Source of the DNA: an uncultured Paracoccaceae bacterium
GTDB lineage: Bacteria; Pseudomonadota; Alphaproteobacteria; Rhodobacterales; Rhodobacteraceae
Assembly: GCA_937132145.1 (NCBI GenBank)
Contig: CAKZNY010000325.1
Coordinates: 1 to 7,760, forward strand
DNA: 7,760 nt
Direction of reading: 5' to 3'
Shown: positions 1 through 7,145 of the stretch, one piece after another
Layout of the letters: each line of letters begins with the position of its first letter
How positions within the stretch are numbered: the first letter of the stretch is position 1
Notes under the pieces: model-generated
The model's database searches: none
Seen by the model: only the letters and a program-made list of their open reading frames with translations
What the model was told of the DNA's origin: nothing
Translations under genes and position numbers: made by a program

Positions 1-255
1 CGTTTTGAAGCAACGTACCCAAATGATATTGCTCTTTCAAAAACATTTGAGATTGCTCGACATATTACTAACGGCACAAAACATTTCAAACAAAGAACAA
101 AAACACGGACGCAGTCAGGTTTTTCATCAGATTTTAGTGAAGAGTTTGCTCGCCCATTAGTTGTGATACATCCTGATGGAAAGGAGCAGTCAGTGGATGA
201 CCTTTTGCGTCAGATGTTGGAGTTTTGGACTAGAATACTACCGAAGACTGAGTAA
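1..255 (+). CDS. C-terminal part of a hypothetical protein (5' end outside the window)
   Basis: Frame 1 is open from the first base to a TAA at 253-255 and gives 84 residues, beginning RFEATYPNDIALSKTF and ending LLRQMLEFWTRILPKTE. No start codon is visible, so the gene is cut by the window edge. The readable part has a helical stretch containing ARHITNGTKHF (residues 19-29), a basic linker, a SGFSSDFSEEFARPLVVI segment and a final amphipathic helix with an FW pair. The NG-x-KH motif followed by a 'DG...DLL...FW' tail recalls small conserved hypothetical proteins of unknown function that I have seen in accessory regions. This is recall, not a search result. Base composition is about 40% G+C, well below mfd next door, which suggests acquired DNA. 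It converges with mfd, with 217 bases between the stops. No function is assigned. Coding status is supported by the uninterrupted frame and protein-like composition. Confidence 0.65.
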   Translation, partial: RFEATYPNDIALSKTFEIARHITNGTKHFKQRTKTRTQSGFSSDFSEEFARPLVVIHPDGKEQSVDDLLRQMLEFWTRILPKTE

Positions 256-352
256 TGCAGAAATAATTTTTCATGCTTCGCACTGAATCAAAATATGGTG
301 GCCGCACCTCAGAAAAAGGGGTAATATAGCCTAAAACCAGCTATTTGAGGCA

Positions 353-423
353 ATCTATCCTGACGCTATCCGCATAAGGGATGGTGCGCGGGGACCGCAC
401 ACCCTACGAGGTTGGGGATAGAT
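353..423. repeat. Structured repeat, copy 1: hairpin nested in an 8-bp inverted repeat
   Basis: ATCTATCC at 353-360 is perfectly complementary to GGATAGAT at 416-423. Between them lies a stem of GGTGCGCG (383-390) against CGCACACC (396-403) with a 5-base loop. On the plus strand this stem has one C-A mismatch. In RNA read from the minus strand (the mfd strand) the same position becomes a G-U wobble, so the structure is better in the mfd transcript. A further CTATCC at 366-371 offers an alternative partner for the right arm. The shared core CACCCTACGAGGTTGGGG at 400-417 recurs at 461-478. It may be an interspersed REP-like element. Its function is unknown. Confidence 0.6.
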
Positions 424-445
424 CAGGGCTTGCCGGTTGAAGGGT

Positions 446-478
446 GGTGGGTGAATCACCCACCCTACGGGGTTAGGG
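446..478. repeat. Structured repeat, copy 2: hairpin plus shared core, overlapping the mfd stop codon
   Basis: GGTGGGTGA (446-454) and TCACCCACC (456-464) form a perfect 9-bp inverted repeat around a single base. As RNA the loop would open to a few more bases. It is followed by the core CACCCTACGGGGTTAGGG (461-478), which matches the core of copy 1 (400-417) at 16 of 18 positions, 61 bases away. Read on the mfd strand, the hairpin lies immediately after the stop codon, so it could stabilise the mRNA 3' end or help termination. There is no U-run of the classical kind. Repeats with a GTAGGGTGGGT lead-in and a self-complementary arm are, as I recall, interspersed in several alphaproteobacterial genomes. 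That would need a search. Confidence 0.65.
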
Positions 479-3400
479 TTTCTTTTTTGCCAGAACCGCC
501 AAGTCGCGGGCGAGGGCGAAGGCGCCTTTGATTTTGGCAGCGTCGGTGGGCCAGTCGCGGCGGATGACTATTTTGTTGTCTCGGACTTTGGCCAGACCGT
601 TTTGCGCGTTGATGAAATCTACCAGTCCGGCGGGGTTGGCGTATTTGTCCATGTGGAACTGGATGGTCGCGCCCTTGGGCCCCCCGTCAAGACGGGCGAT
701 GCCTGCGCGCCGACACGCGGATTTTATGCGCACGATGTTTAACAAAGTGTTCACTTCACGCGGCAGTTTGCCGAAACGATCGATGAGTTCGGCGGCAAAG
801 CCCTCCAGCTCCACCTTGCCGGACAGGGCCGAGAGGCGGCGGTATAGGCCGAGGCGCACGTCTAGGTCTGACACGTAATCGGCGGGGATCAGGACGGGGA
901 CGCCGAGGTTGATTTGGGGGGACCATGCTTCGTCCGCGTCGGATAGGCCTTCGAGTTCACCCGCCTTCATCTTGATGATGGCCTCTTCGAGCATGGATTG
1001 GTACAGCTCGTATCCTACTTCGCGCACGTGACCGGATTGCTCGTCCCCAAGCAGGTTGCCCGCGCCGCGAATGTCGAGGTCTTGGGAGGCCAGCGAGAAC
1101 CCCGCGCCGAGGCTGTCGAGGCTGCCCAGAACCCGCAAGCGTTTCTCGGCCTGCGGGGTCAGCGGTTTGCGCGGTTTGGTTGTCATATACGCATAAGCGC
1201 GGATTTTTGAACGCCCCACCCTGCCCCTGATCTGGTAGAGTTGCGAGAGGCCAAACATGTCGGCGCGATGCACAATCAAAGTGTTGGCTGCCGGAATATC
1301 CAGCCCGCTTTCCACAATAGTTGTCGCCAGAAGCACGTCATATTGGCCGTCGTAAAATGCGTTCATTTTGTCGTCCAGCTGGCCTGCGGGCATCTGGCCG
1401 GTGGCGGTGACAACGGAGACCTCGGGGACTTGTTCTTTGAGGAACGCCTCGATTTCGGCCATATCGCTGATGCGCGGGACGACGTAGAAGGACTGGCCGC
1501 CACGGTAGTATTCGCGCAGCAAGGCCTCGCGCACCGTGACGGGGTCGAATTCGCTGATGTAAGTGCGGATGGCGAGGCGGTCGATGGGCGGAGTGCCGAT
1601 GATCGACAATTCGCGCACGCCCGATAGCGCCAGTTGCAAGGTTCGCGGGATTGGGGTGGCGGTCAGGGTCATGACATGCACATCTGATCGCAACTGTTTA
1701 AGGCGTTCCTTGTGTGTCACGCCGAAGTGCTGTTCCTCGTCCACAACCAACAGGCCGAGGTTGGCGAAGCGCACGTTTTTGGCCAGCAGCGCGTGGGTGC
1801 CAATGACGATGTCAACGGTGCCGCGCTTCATGCCCTCGCGCGTGTCGTTTGCCTCTTTGGTGGACACGAACCGCGACAGCTGGCGGACTTGTACCGGCAA
1901 ACCCCGGAAGCGATCCGAGAAACTTTTGAAATGTTGGCGGACCAGCAGGGTTGTCGGGGCCACAACCGCGATTTGCGAGCCGGACATGGCGGCCACAAAC
2001 GCGGCGCGCATGGCGACCTCGGTTTTGCCAAAGCCCACGTCGCCGCAAATCAGGCGATCCATAGGCAGGCCGCTGGCCATGTCGGCCAACACGTCCTCGA
2101 TTGCATGTAATTGGTCGTCGGTTTCCTGATACGGGAAGCGGGCGCAAAATTCGTCCCACATGCCGTCGGGCGGGGTCATAACCTTGCCCGAGCGTAGCGC
2201 GCGTTCGGCCGCGAGGCGGATCAGCTTGTCGGCCATCTCGCGGACGCGTTCTTTTAATTTGGCCTTTTTGGCCTGCCATGCGCCGCTGCCAAGCTTGTCC
2301 AGCATCCCGACTTCTTGGCCATAACGCGACAGCAGCTCGATATTTTCGACGGGTAGAAACAGACGGTCACCGCCTGCGTATTCAAGGACGAGGCATTCGT
2401 GCGGCGCGCCTGCGGCGGTGATGGTTTCCAGCCCGTTGTAGCGCCCGATGCCGTGTTCGATGTGCACAACAAGGTCGCCCGGCGTCAGGCTTTGCGTTTC
2501 TTTCAGGAAGTTTTCGGCGCGGCGTCGGCGCGGGCCACGGATCAGGCGGTCGCCAAGGATGTCTTGCTCGGAGATCACCGTCAGGTCTGCTGTCTCGAAT
2601 CCGTTTTCGAGGGGCCAGACGGTCAGGTACAGGCCTTTTGTGTGGCCAATATCGCTGAACCTTGCGATGTTGGTGAAATTTTCGACGCCGCTGTCTTCCA
2701 GCAATGTGGCGAAGCGCTCGCGGGAACCCTCGGAATACGAACACAGCACGACGTTGCCGGTTTTCCGTTTAGCGGCGATGTGCGTGGCGAGGGCGTCGAA
2801 CAGGCTGATGTCCTCATTCTGGCGTTCCGGTGCGAAGTTGCGCCCGATCCGGCCGCCCGCATCAATGCAGTTTGGGCCGGATGGTTGGGGAAGCGGTGAA
2901 AGTTGGCGGATAACGCGGTTTTCCAGTGCGGCGTTCCAAGCGTCCTCGTCCAAGTATAACAGTGCTGGGGCCACGGGTTTGTAGACCGTCCCGAGATGGG
3001 ATTTTTCGCTTAGTGCTGCGAGGCGAGTCTCGTATTGGTCCACAATCGAAGCCCAGCGGGCCGTGTGAGACGGGTTTACTTGATCGTCCAGCACGACCGC
3101 AGCATTGGGCAGATAGTCAAACAGCGTCTCGAGGTGGTCATGGAAAAACGGCAACCAATGTTCCAGACCTTGATGCTTGCGGCCAGCACTTACGGCCTCG
3201 TACAGCGGGTCGTCATTGCCCGCAGTCCCGAACGTGTGGCGGTATTTGGAGCGGAAACGCTGGATGGATTCATCATCTAGAATAACCTCGGAAACGGGGG
3301 CAAGTTCGATACGGTTGATTTTTTCGATCGTTCGTTGGGTTGCGGCCTCGAAACGGCGTGCGCCATCCAGAACATCGCCGAACAGATCGAGGCGTATGGG

Positions 3401-3928
3401 GCCGCTGGCACCGGGCGGGTAGATGTCGATCAGGCCGCCGCGAATAGCGTAATCGCCGGGTTCTGTTACCGTAGGGGCTTGGTTGAACCCCATCCGCACC
3501 AGATAGCTACGCAGGTTTTTAACGTTGATCTGCATGCCAACCGTTGCCGTGAAGCTGGAGCTGGCCACAACCGCACGGGGCGGGATTTTCTGGGTGGCGG
3601 CGTTCAGGGTGGTCAGGATCACGCTCGCACGCTCGAACCCGTCGGCAAGAATCGCGAGGGTTCCCATGCGCCGCGCCGAGACCTCGGCGTTCGGGGAAAT
3701 ACGATCATATGGCAGGCAATCCCATGCGGGAAAGACCAGAACCGGCAAATCGGGTGCGAAGAATTTGAGCGCCTGTTGCATGGCCGCAAGGCGTTTGTCA
3801 TCGCGCAGCACATGGATAACCGGCGCGTCGGTGCGTGCGACAAGCTGCGCCAAAAGCTTGGCGTCATACCCTTCGGGGGCACCGCCTGTCAGGGTTTTGA
3901 CGGCCATTAGGGGATCGGTCCGGTTCAT
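473..3928 (-). CDS. mfd: Transcription-repair coupling factor Mfd
   Basis: 1151 residues, against 1148 in E. coli. Mfd displaces RNA polymerase stalled at template-strand lesions and recruits UvrA for nucleotide excision repair. The N-terminal UvrB-like module shows FPAWDCLPYDRISP (66-79) and the UvrA-contact region TEPGDYAIRGGLIDIYPPG (155-173), with R163, R179 and F183 where E. coli Mfd has its UvrA-binding residues. The RNA-polymerase interaction domain begins near 481 (LTPGDLVVHIEHGIGRYNG). The superfamily 2 translocase carries Walker A GDVGFGKT (629-636), DEEQ box (730-733), TATPIPRT (756-763), IVESGLDIP (871-879) and QIRGRVGRS (899-907), followed by the TRG-type segment and the C-terminal autoinhibitory domain from about 1000. 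All motifs are intact and there is no frameshift. The ATG at 3928 follows an in-frame TAA seven codons upstream. No good Shine-Dalgarno is seen, and M8 is a possible alternative. It lies 36 nt after the ABC exporter gene, so co-transcription is likely. Confidence 0.97.
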   Translation of the reverse strand: MNRTDPLMAVKTLTGGAPEGYDAKLLAQLVARTDAPVIHVLRDDKRLAAMQQALKFFAPDLPVLVFPAWDCLPYDRISPNAEVSARRMGTLAILADGFERASVILTTLNAATQKIPPRAVVASSSFTATVGMQINVKNLRSYLVRMGFNQAPTVTEPGDYAIRGGLIDIYPPGASGPIRLDLFGDVLDGARRFEAATQRTIEKINRIELAPVSEVILDDESIQRFRSKYRHTFGTAGNDDPLYEAVSAGRKHQGLEHWLPFFHDHLETLFDYLPNAAVVLDDQVNPSHTARWASIVDQYETRLAALSEKSHLGTVYKPVAPALLYLDEDAWNAALENRVIRQLSPLPQPSGPNCIDAGGRIGRNFAPERQNEDISLFDALATHIAAKRKTGNVVLCSYSEGSRERFATLLEDSGVENFTNIARFSDIGHTKGLYLTVWPLENGFETADLTVISEQDILGDRLIRGPRRRRAENFLKETQSLTPGDLVVHIEHGIGRYNGLETITAAGAPHECLVLEYAGGDRLFLPVENIELLSRYGQEVGMLDKLGSGAWQAKKAKLKERVREMADKLIRLAAERALRSGKVMTPPDGMWDEFCARFPYQETDDQLHAIEDVLADMASGLPMDRLICGDVGFGKTEVAMRAAFVAAMSGSQIAVVAPTTLLVRQHFKSFSDRFRGLPVQVRQLSRFVSTKEANDTREGMKRGTVDIVIGTHALLAKNVRFANLGLLVVDEEQHFGVTHKERLKQLRSDVHVMTLTATPIPRTLQLALSGVRELSIIGTPPIDRLAIRTYISEFDPVTVREALLREYYRGGQSFYVVPRISDMAEIEAFLKEQVPEVSVVTATGQMPAGQLDDKMNAFYDGQYDVLLATTIVESGLDIPAANTLIVHRADMFGLSQLYQIRGRVGRSKIRAYAYMTTKPRKPLTPQAEKRLRVLGSLDSLGAGFSLASQDLDIRGAGNLLGDEQSGHVREVGYELYQSMLEEAIIKMKAGELEGLSDADEAWSPQINLGVPVLIPADYVSDLDVRLGLYRRLSALSGKVELEGFAAELIDRFGKLPREVNTLLNIVRIKSACRRAGIARLDGGPKGATIQFHMDKYANPAGLVDFINAQNGLAKVRDNKIVIRRDWPTDAAKIKGAFALARDLAVLAKKKP

Positions 3929-3964
3929 GTCGCGCAGATAGCCCAGTTACAGAGTGGAAACAAG

Positions 3965-5782
3965 TTAAGCGGTTTTTTCCAGCTCGCTATCCGAGGCTTG
4001 GCGTGCCCACATTGATGCATAGCGTCCCTGCTTGGCGAGCAGCTCTTCGTGCGTGCCTTCCTCGGTCACGCGGCCTTTTTCAAGGACAATGATCAGGTCG
4101 GCATGCACAATGGTCGAAAGACGGTGCGCGATGGTGATAACGGAGCGCCCCTCGCCCATGCTTTTGAGGGATTCCAGAATGCCCTGCTCGGTTTCGGAAT
4201 CGAGCGCCGAGGTGGCCTCGTCGAGCAACAAAATCGGTGGGTTCTTCAAAAGGGTTCGCGCAATGCCGACCCTTTGTTTTTCGCCGCCCGACAGTTTTAA
4301 TCCACGTTCGCCAACGATGGCGTCGTATCCATCCGGTAGCGAGATGATGAAATCGTGAATTTGGGCGGCCTTGGCGGCCTCTATCATCTCTTCATAGCTG
4401 GCATCGGGACGGCCATAGGCGATATTATATCCGATGGTGTCATTAAACAGGACCGTGTCTTGCGGAATAACCCCGATCTGTTCGCGCAGGCTTACTTGCG
4501 TAATGTCCCGCACATCTTGCCCGTCGATTGTCAGGCTGCCGCTGTTTACATCGTAGAAACGGAACAACAAACGACCGATAGTCGATTTGCCGGAACCGGA
4601 CGGCCCAACGACCGCAACCGTTTTGCCCGCTCCGACCGTCAGGTTCAGGCCATGTAGGATCGAGCGTTCGGATTCATACGAGAAATCCACATTCTTGAAC
4701 ACGATCTCGCCGCCGGTACATTTCAGCGCAGGCGCGTTTGGTTTGTCCTTGATTTCGGCGGGTTGGCCGAGAAGATCAAACATCTCGCCCATATCCACCA
4801 GCGCTTGACGGATCTCGCGGTAAACCGTTCCAAGGAAGTTCAGCGGCATGGTGATCTGGATCATATAGGCGTTAACCATAACGAAATCCCCGACCGTGAG
4901 CGTGCCATCCTGAACGCCAAGGGCCGCCAAAATCATAACCGAGACCAAGCCGCCTGTAATCAGAACCGACTGGCCGAAATTCAGAAAACCAAGGGTGTAG
5001 TTTGTCTGGATTGCCAGCTTTTCATATTCGCGCATAGAATCGTCATAGCGGCCCGCCTCGCGACTTTCGGCGCCGAAATATTTCACGGTTTCATAGTTAA
5101 GCAGACTGTCGATTGCCTTTTGGTTGGCGTCTGTATCCTGCTTGTTCATCTCTTTGCGAATTTGCACCCGCCATTCGGTCACGCGGAAGGTAAACCAGAC
5201 ATAAAGGCTGATCGTAACAACGATTACCGCCAGATAGCGTGCATCGAAAAGTAGGAAGAAAATCAGCCCGACCATGGCCAGCTCCAAGATCAGCGGAACG
5301 ATGGAGAACAGCATGAAACGCAGCAGGAATTCTACGCCCTTTACGCCCCGTTCAATGATCCGCGACAGCCCACCGGTTTTGCGGGTGATGTGGTAGCGAA
5401 GCGAGAGCGCATGGATATGCTGGAAGGTTTCAAGCGCAAGGGCCCGCAATGCGCGCTGGCCTACTTTGGCGAAAATCGCATCGCGAAGCTGGTTGAATCC
5501 CACGCTGAACAGCCGGAATGTACCGTACGCAAGCACAAGCCCGACGGTTCCCGTAACCAGCATGACTACCGGATCCGACAGTCGCTCCGGTGACATGGAA
5601 TCAATGGCGCCTTTAAAGAAAAACGGCGTGAATACGCTGGTGACACGGGCCACAACAAGGGCCACCATGGCAAGAACCACGCGCAGTTTTATCTCTGGCC
5701 GGTTGTCTGGCCACAGGTACGGGATGACCCGTTTAATGGTCCGCATAGCTGACTTGCGTTCAAAGTTTTTTTGTTCGGTCAT
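3965..5782 (-). CDS. Atm1/HMT1-type ABC exporter (fused permease and ATPase)
   Basis: 605 residues: a half-transporter that would work as an inner-membrane homodimer. The membrane domain (about 30-320) is predicted to have six helices, and the ATPase domain follows from about 358. ATPase motifs are Y369 (A-loop), Walker A GPSGSGKST (393-401), Q441 (Q-loop), LSGGEKQR (497-504), Walker B ILLLDEATSALD (517-528) with E522, and H553. The permease has WRVQIRK (204-210), LNYETVKYFGAES (228-240), LNFGQS (267-272) and YREIR (321-325). R205, R209, N268, Q271 and R322 fall where the glutathione-site residues of bacterial and mitochondrial Atm1 proteins lie. Members export glutathione-linked or sulfur-containing compounds, connected with Fe-S biogenesis and heavy-metal detoxification. 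The exact substrate here is not deducible. The ATG start at 5782 has a good ribosome-binding site, and M13 is a less supported alternative. It sits between the LysM gene (63 nt upstream) and mfd (36 nt downstream). Confidence 0.93.
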   Translation of the reverse strand: MTEQKNFERKSAMRTIKRVIPYLWPDNRPEIKLRVVLAMVALVVARVTSVFTPFFFKGAIDSMSPERLSDPVVMLVTGTVGLVLAYGTFRLFSVGFNQLRDAIFAKVGQRALRALALETFQHIHALSLRYHITRKTGGLSRIIERGVKGVEFLLRFMLFSIVPLILELAMVGLIFFLLFDARYLAVIVVTISLYVWFTFRVTEWRVQIRKEMNKQDTDANQKAIDSLLNYETVKYFGAESREAGRYDDSMREYEKLAIQTNYTLGFLNFGQSVLITGGLVSVMILAALGVQDGTLTVGDFVMVNAYMIQITMPLNFLGTVYREIRQALVDMGEMFDLLGQPAEIKDKPNAPALKCTGGEIVFKNVDFSYESERSILHGLNLTVGAGKTVAVVGPSGSGKSTIGRLLFRFYDVNSGSLTIDGQDVRDITQVSLREQIGVIPQDTVLFNDTIGYNIAYGRPDASYEEMIEAAKAAQIHDFIISLPDGYDAIVGERGLKLSGGEKQRVGIARTLLKNPPILLLDEATSALDSETEQGILESLKSMGEGRSVITIAHRLSTIVHADLIIVLEKGRVTEEGTHEELLAKQGRYASMWARQASDSELEKTA

Positions 5783-5788
5783 AATCTG

Positions 5789-5795
5789 TCCCCTT
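5789..5795 (-). promoter_or_regulatory. Ribosome-binding site of the ABC exporter gene
   Basis: The minus strand reads AAGGGGA, then CAGATT, then the ATG at 5782. This is a strong purine-rich Shine-Dalgarno at a 6-nt spacing and it fixes the start of the exporter. It lies within the short inverted repeat TCCCCTTGGGGA (5789-5800), which could pair weakly over the site. Confidence 0.75.
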
Positions 5796-5845
5796 GGGGA
5801 GTACAGTTAAGTATTTTCGAACTAAAGAACCAGACCCGAATGCAA

Positions 5846-7033
5846 TTATTCTTGTTTTTGCTCTTCGGGAATTGCGAACACCTGCCCCGGATAAATCAGG
5901 TCAGGGTCGCGGATCTGGTCTTTGTTGGCCGCGAAAATCTGGTGGTAGCGCATGCCATCCCCATAACGTCCGGTTGCGATAATCCATAGCGAGTTGCCCG
6001 GCTGGACCGTGTAGGTCGTCGCGTTCGCCGCCTTGGCCTCGCGGACATCTTCGGGATATTCGCGTTGGAACGGCGATTCCACACGGCTGGTGACGTTGCC
6101 GTCGTCGTCGATCTCGTCCACGCGCAGCACATATCGGCCCGCATCAAGCCCGTGTAGCGCTTGTTTCCAACTGCCGGATTCCGACACAACCGTGTCCATC
6201 AACGGGGCATCATCGACGTAAATAATGATGGTGCGGCCCGGATTGCCGCGCCCTGCCAACACAACCTCGTCGTTGTCGTCATAGCTGATGCTGTCGAGGC
6301 TGACCTGCCCAAGGGCAAGCTGTGCGCCGCCCTGAATTATTATCACCTCATTCGCTGTTGCGAGGATAATCGGCGGCGCGGTTTCTTCGGTGACACTCTC
6401 CGCAGCTTCCGAGCGCATGATTGGTAAAATCAGGATGCTTTCATCCGAGAACAATAATTTCCCGTCAACTTCGGTCTCAAGTTCCAGCGTTTGGCCTTGT
6501 TCATTATCGGGAAGCTGAATGATCGCGACAAACTCGCCCGAGGCGCCTGCGATGGCTTCGCCCGTTTCTTCGCCGTTGGAAAGGATGATGACTTTGGAAA
6601 ACGGCTCCGCGGTGCCCGCGATTACGGCGGTACCTGTGGGATCAACGCGCACCACATCAAAGGATGGTTTGATGGCATCTTCGGGCGCATCTTCGTCAGC
6701 GCTCAAGGTTATGACACTGGCTACATCTTCGATTACAACTTGGACTTCGCTAACCCGCTCGGTGGGTTCGTCCGCAACCAGATTTGATTCGGCAACAGGT
6801 TCGGGCGCAGTTGGTTCGACGACTTGCTCCGCAACGGGTGGATCTTCTGTTTCCGTCTCTATGACAGGTTCGGAAACTTCGACCTCTGGCACGGATTCAA
6901 CAGCAGCTTCGATCACAACGGGCGTTATCTCGACAGGTTCCGCATCTTGTTGGCTGTAATATGCAAGTCCCGCAACCGAACCGCCAGCGAGGGCAACTAT
7001 CACCCAGCGGTACTTACTAATAAAAGCGATCAT
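5846..7033 (-). CDS. Membrane-anchored LysM protein with Ig-like domains
   Basis: 395 residues. A short cytoplasmic start with basic residues (MIAFISKYR) is followed by one hydrophobic helix (about 10-26), probably an uncleaved anchor that leaves the rest in the periplasm. Residues 30-120 are an acidic linker rich in Pro, Glu and Val. Two beta-rich segments follow. One is about 125-205 (VRVDPTGTAVIAGTAEPFSKVIILSNG). The other is about 243-325 (LDSISYDDNDEVVLAGRGNPGRTIIIYVDD). They resemble each other in the 'V-x-AG-x-x-x-P-x-x-x-VII' pattern and look like bacterial Ig-like modules. The C-terminus (340-388) is a LysM domain, TYTVQPGNSLWIIATGRYGDG through YPGQVFAIP, a fold that binds N-acetylglucosamine-containing glycans such as peptidoglycan. 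It is therefore probably an envelope protein reaching from the inner membrane to the cell wall. No catalytic domain is visible. It is the first gene of the likely LysM-exporter-mfd operon. Confidence 0.88.
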   Translation of the reverse strand: MIAFISKYRWVIVALAGGSVAGLAYYSQQDAEPVEITPVVIEAAVESVPEVEVSEPVIETETEDPPVAEQVVEPTAPEPVAESNLVADEPTERVSEVQVVIEDVASVITLSADEDAPEDAIKPSFDVVRVDPTGTAVIAGTAEPFSKVIILSNGEETGEAIAGASGEFVAIIQLPDNEQGQTLELETEVDGKLLFSDESILILPIMRSEAAESVTEETAPPIILATANEVIIIQGGAQLALGQVSLDSISYDDNDEVVLAGRGNPGRTIIIYVDDAPLMDTVVSESGSWKQALHGLDAGRYVLRVDEIDDDGNVTSRVESPFQREYPEDVREAKAANATTYTVQPGNSLWIIATGRYGDGMRYHQIFAANKDQIRDPDLIYPGQVFAIPEEQKQE

Positions 7034-7044
7034 CCATTAAATCC

Positions 7045-7068
7045 CGTTCACTACAGCGTTCACTTCAG
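7045..7068. repeat. Two tandem copies of a 12-bp repeat
   Basis: CGTTCACTACAG (7045-7056) is followed directly by CGTTCACTTCAG (7057-7068), with 11 of 12 positions identical. The repeat starts next to the weak ribosome-binding site of the LysM gene and lies upstream of its start codon. It could be a pair of protein-binding half-sites on one DNA face, or a chance duplication. Confidence 0.6.
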
Positions 7069-7130
7069 GCCTACTTGCTTTTGTGATTGCCTCTAGCGTA
7101 CAGGGTGCGGTATTTTCGAAATATAAACAA

Positions 7131-7135
7131 GAGGA
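7131..7135 (+). promoter_or_regulatory. Ribosome-binding site of the LOG-family gene
   Basis: GAGGA lies 10 nt before the ATG at 7146. It supports that ATG over the in-frame GTG at 7083, whose extra 21 residues resemble no part of the family. Confidence 0.6.
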
Positions 7136-7145
7136 ACAACGATTT

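Larger units (their letters stand above)
7034..7145. promoter_or_regulatory. Divergent intergenic region between the LysM and LOG-family genes
   Basis: These 112 bases separate two genes that point away from each other, so they should hold both promoters. On the LysM side GGGAT (complement of 7041-7045) is a weak ribosome-binding site 7 nt before the ATG. On the plus side TTGCCT (7087-7092) and TATTTT (7111-7116), 18 bp apart, are a poor but possible promoter for the LOG gene. No convincing minus-strand promoter was found. The 12-bp tandem repeat at 7045-7068 lies in it. Confidence 0.5.

Noticed and set aside
297..350. Short complementary words (GGTG/CACC, CCTCA/TGAGG, TAGC/GCTA) as a terminator or small RNA for the left-edge gene
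   Set aside because: Stems of four or five bases with large loops are expected by chance, and no coherent structure or T-run follows.
528..3910. Many open frames of 60-190 codons on the plus strand and in other minus frames across mfd
   Set aside because: They lie opposite or out of frame with an intact 1151-residue Mfd, have low-complexity Arg/Ala/Ser-rich or otherwise unstructured translations, and are expected in G+C-rich coding DNA.
5789..5800. TCCCCTTGGGGA as a regulatory hairpin hiding the exporter ribosome-binding site
   Set aside because: Five-base arms with a two-base centre leave only about four pairs once a real loop forms, too weak to claim regulation.
5835..5869. Inverted repeat CCCGAA/TTCGGG near the LysM stop as a terminator
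   Set aside because: Only six paired bases around a 23-base gap, partly inside the coding end, and no U-run after it on the minus strand. It does not convincingly split the operon.
6519..6959. 146-codon plus-strand frame opposite the LysM gene
   Set aside because: Ser/Thr-rich translation arising from the antisense of the Pro/Glu/Val-rich linker. No start signals or domain features.
7083..7145. Longer LOG-family start at the in-frame GTG at 7083
   Set aside because: The added 21 residues do not resemble the family N-terminus, and a ribosome-binding site at 7131-7135 serves the ATG at 7146.
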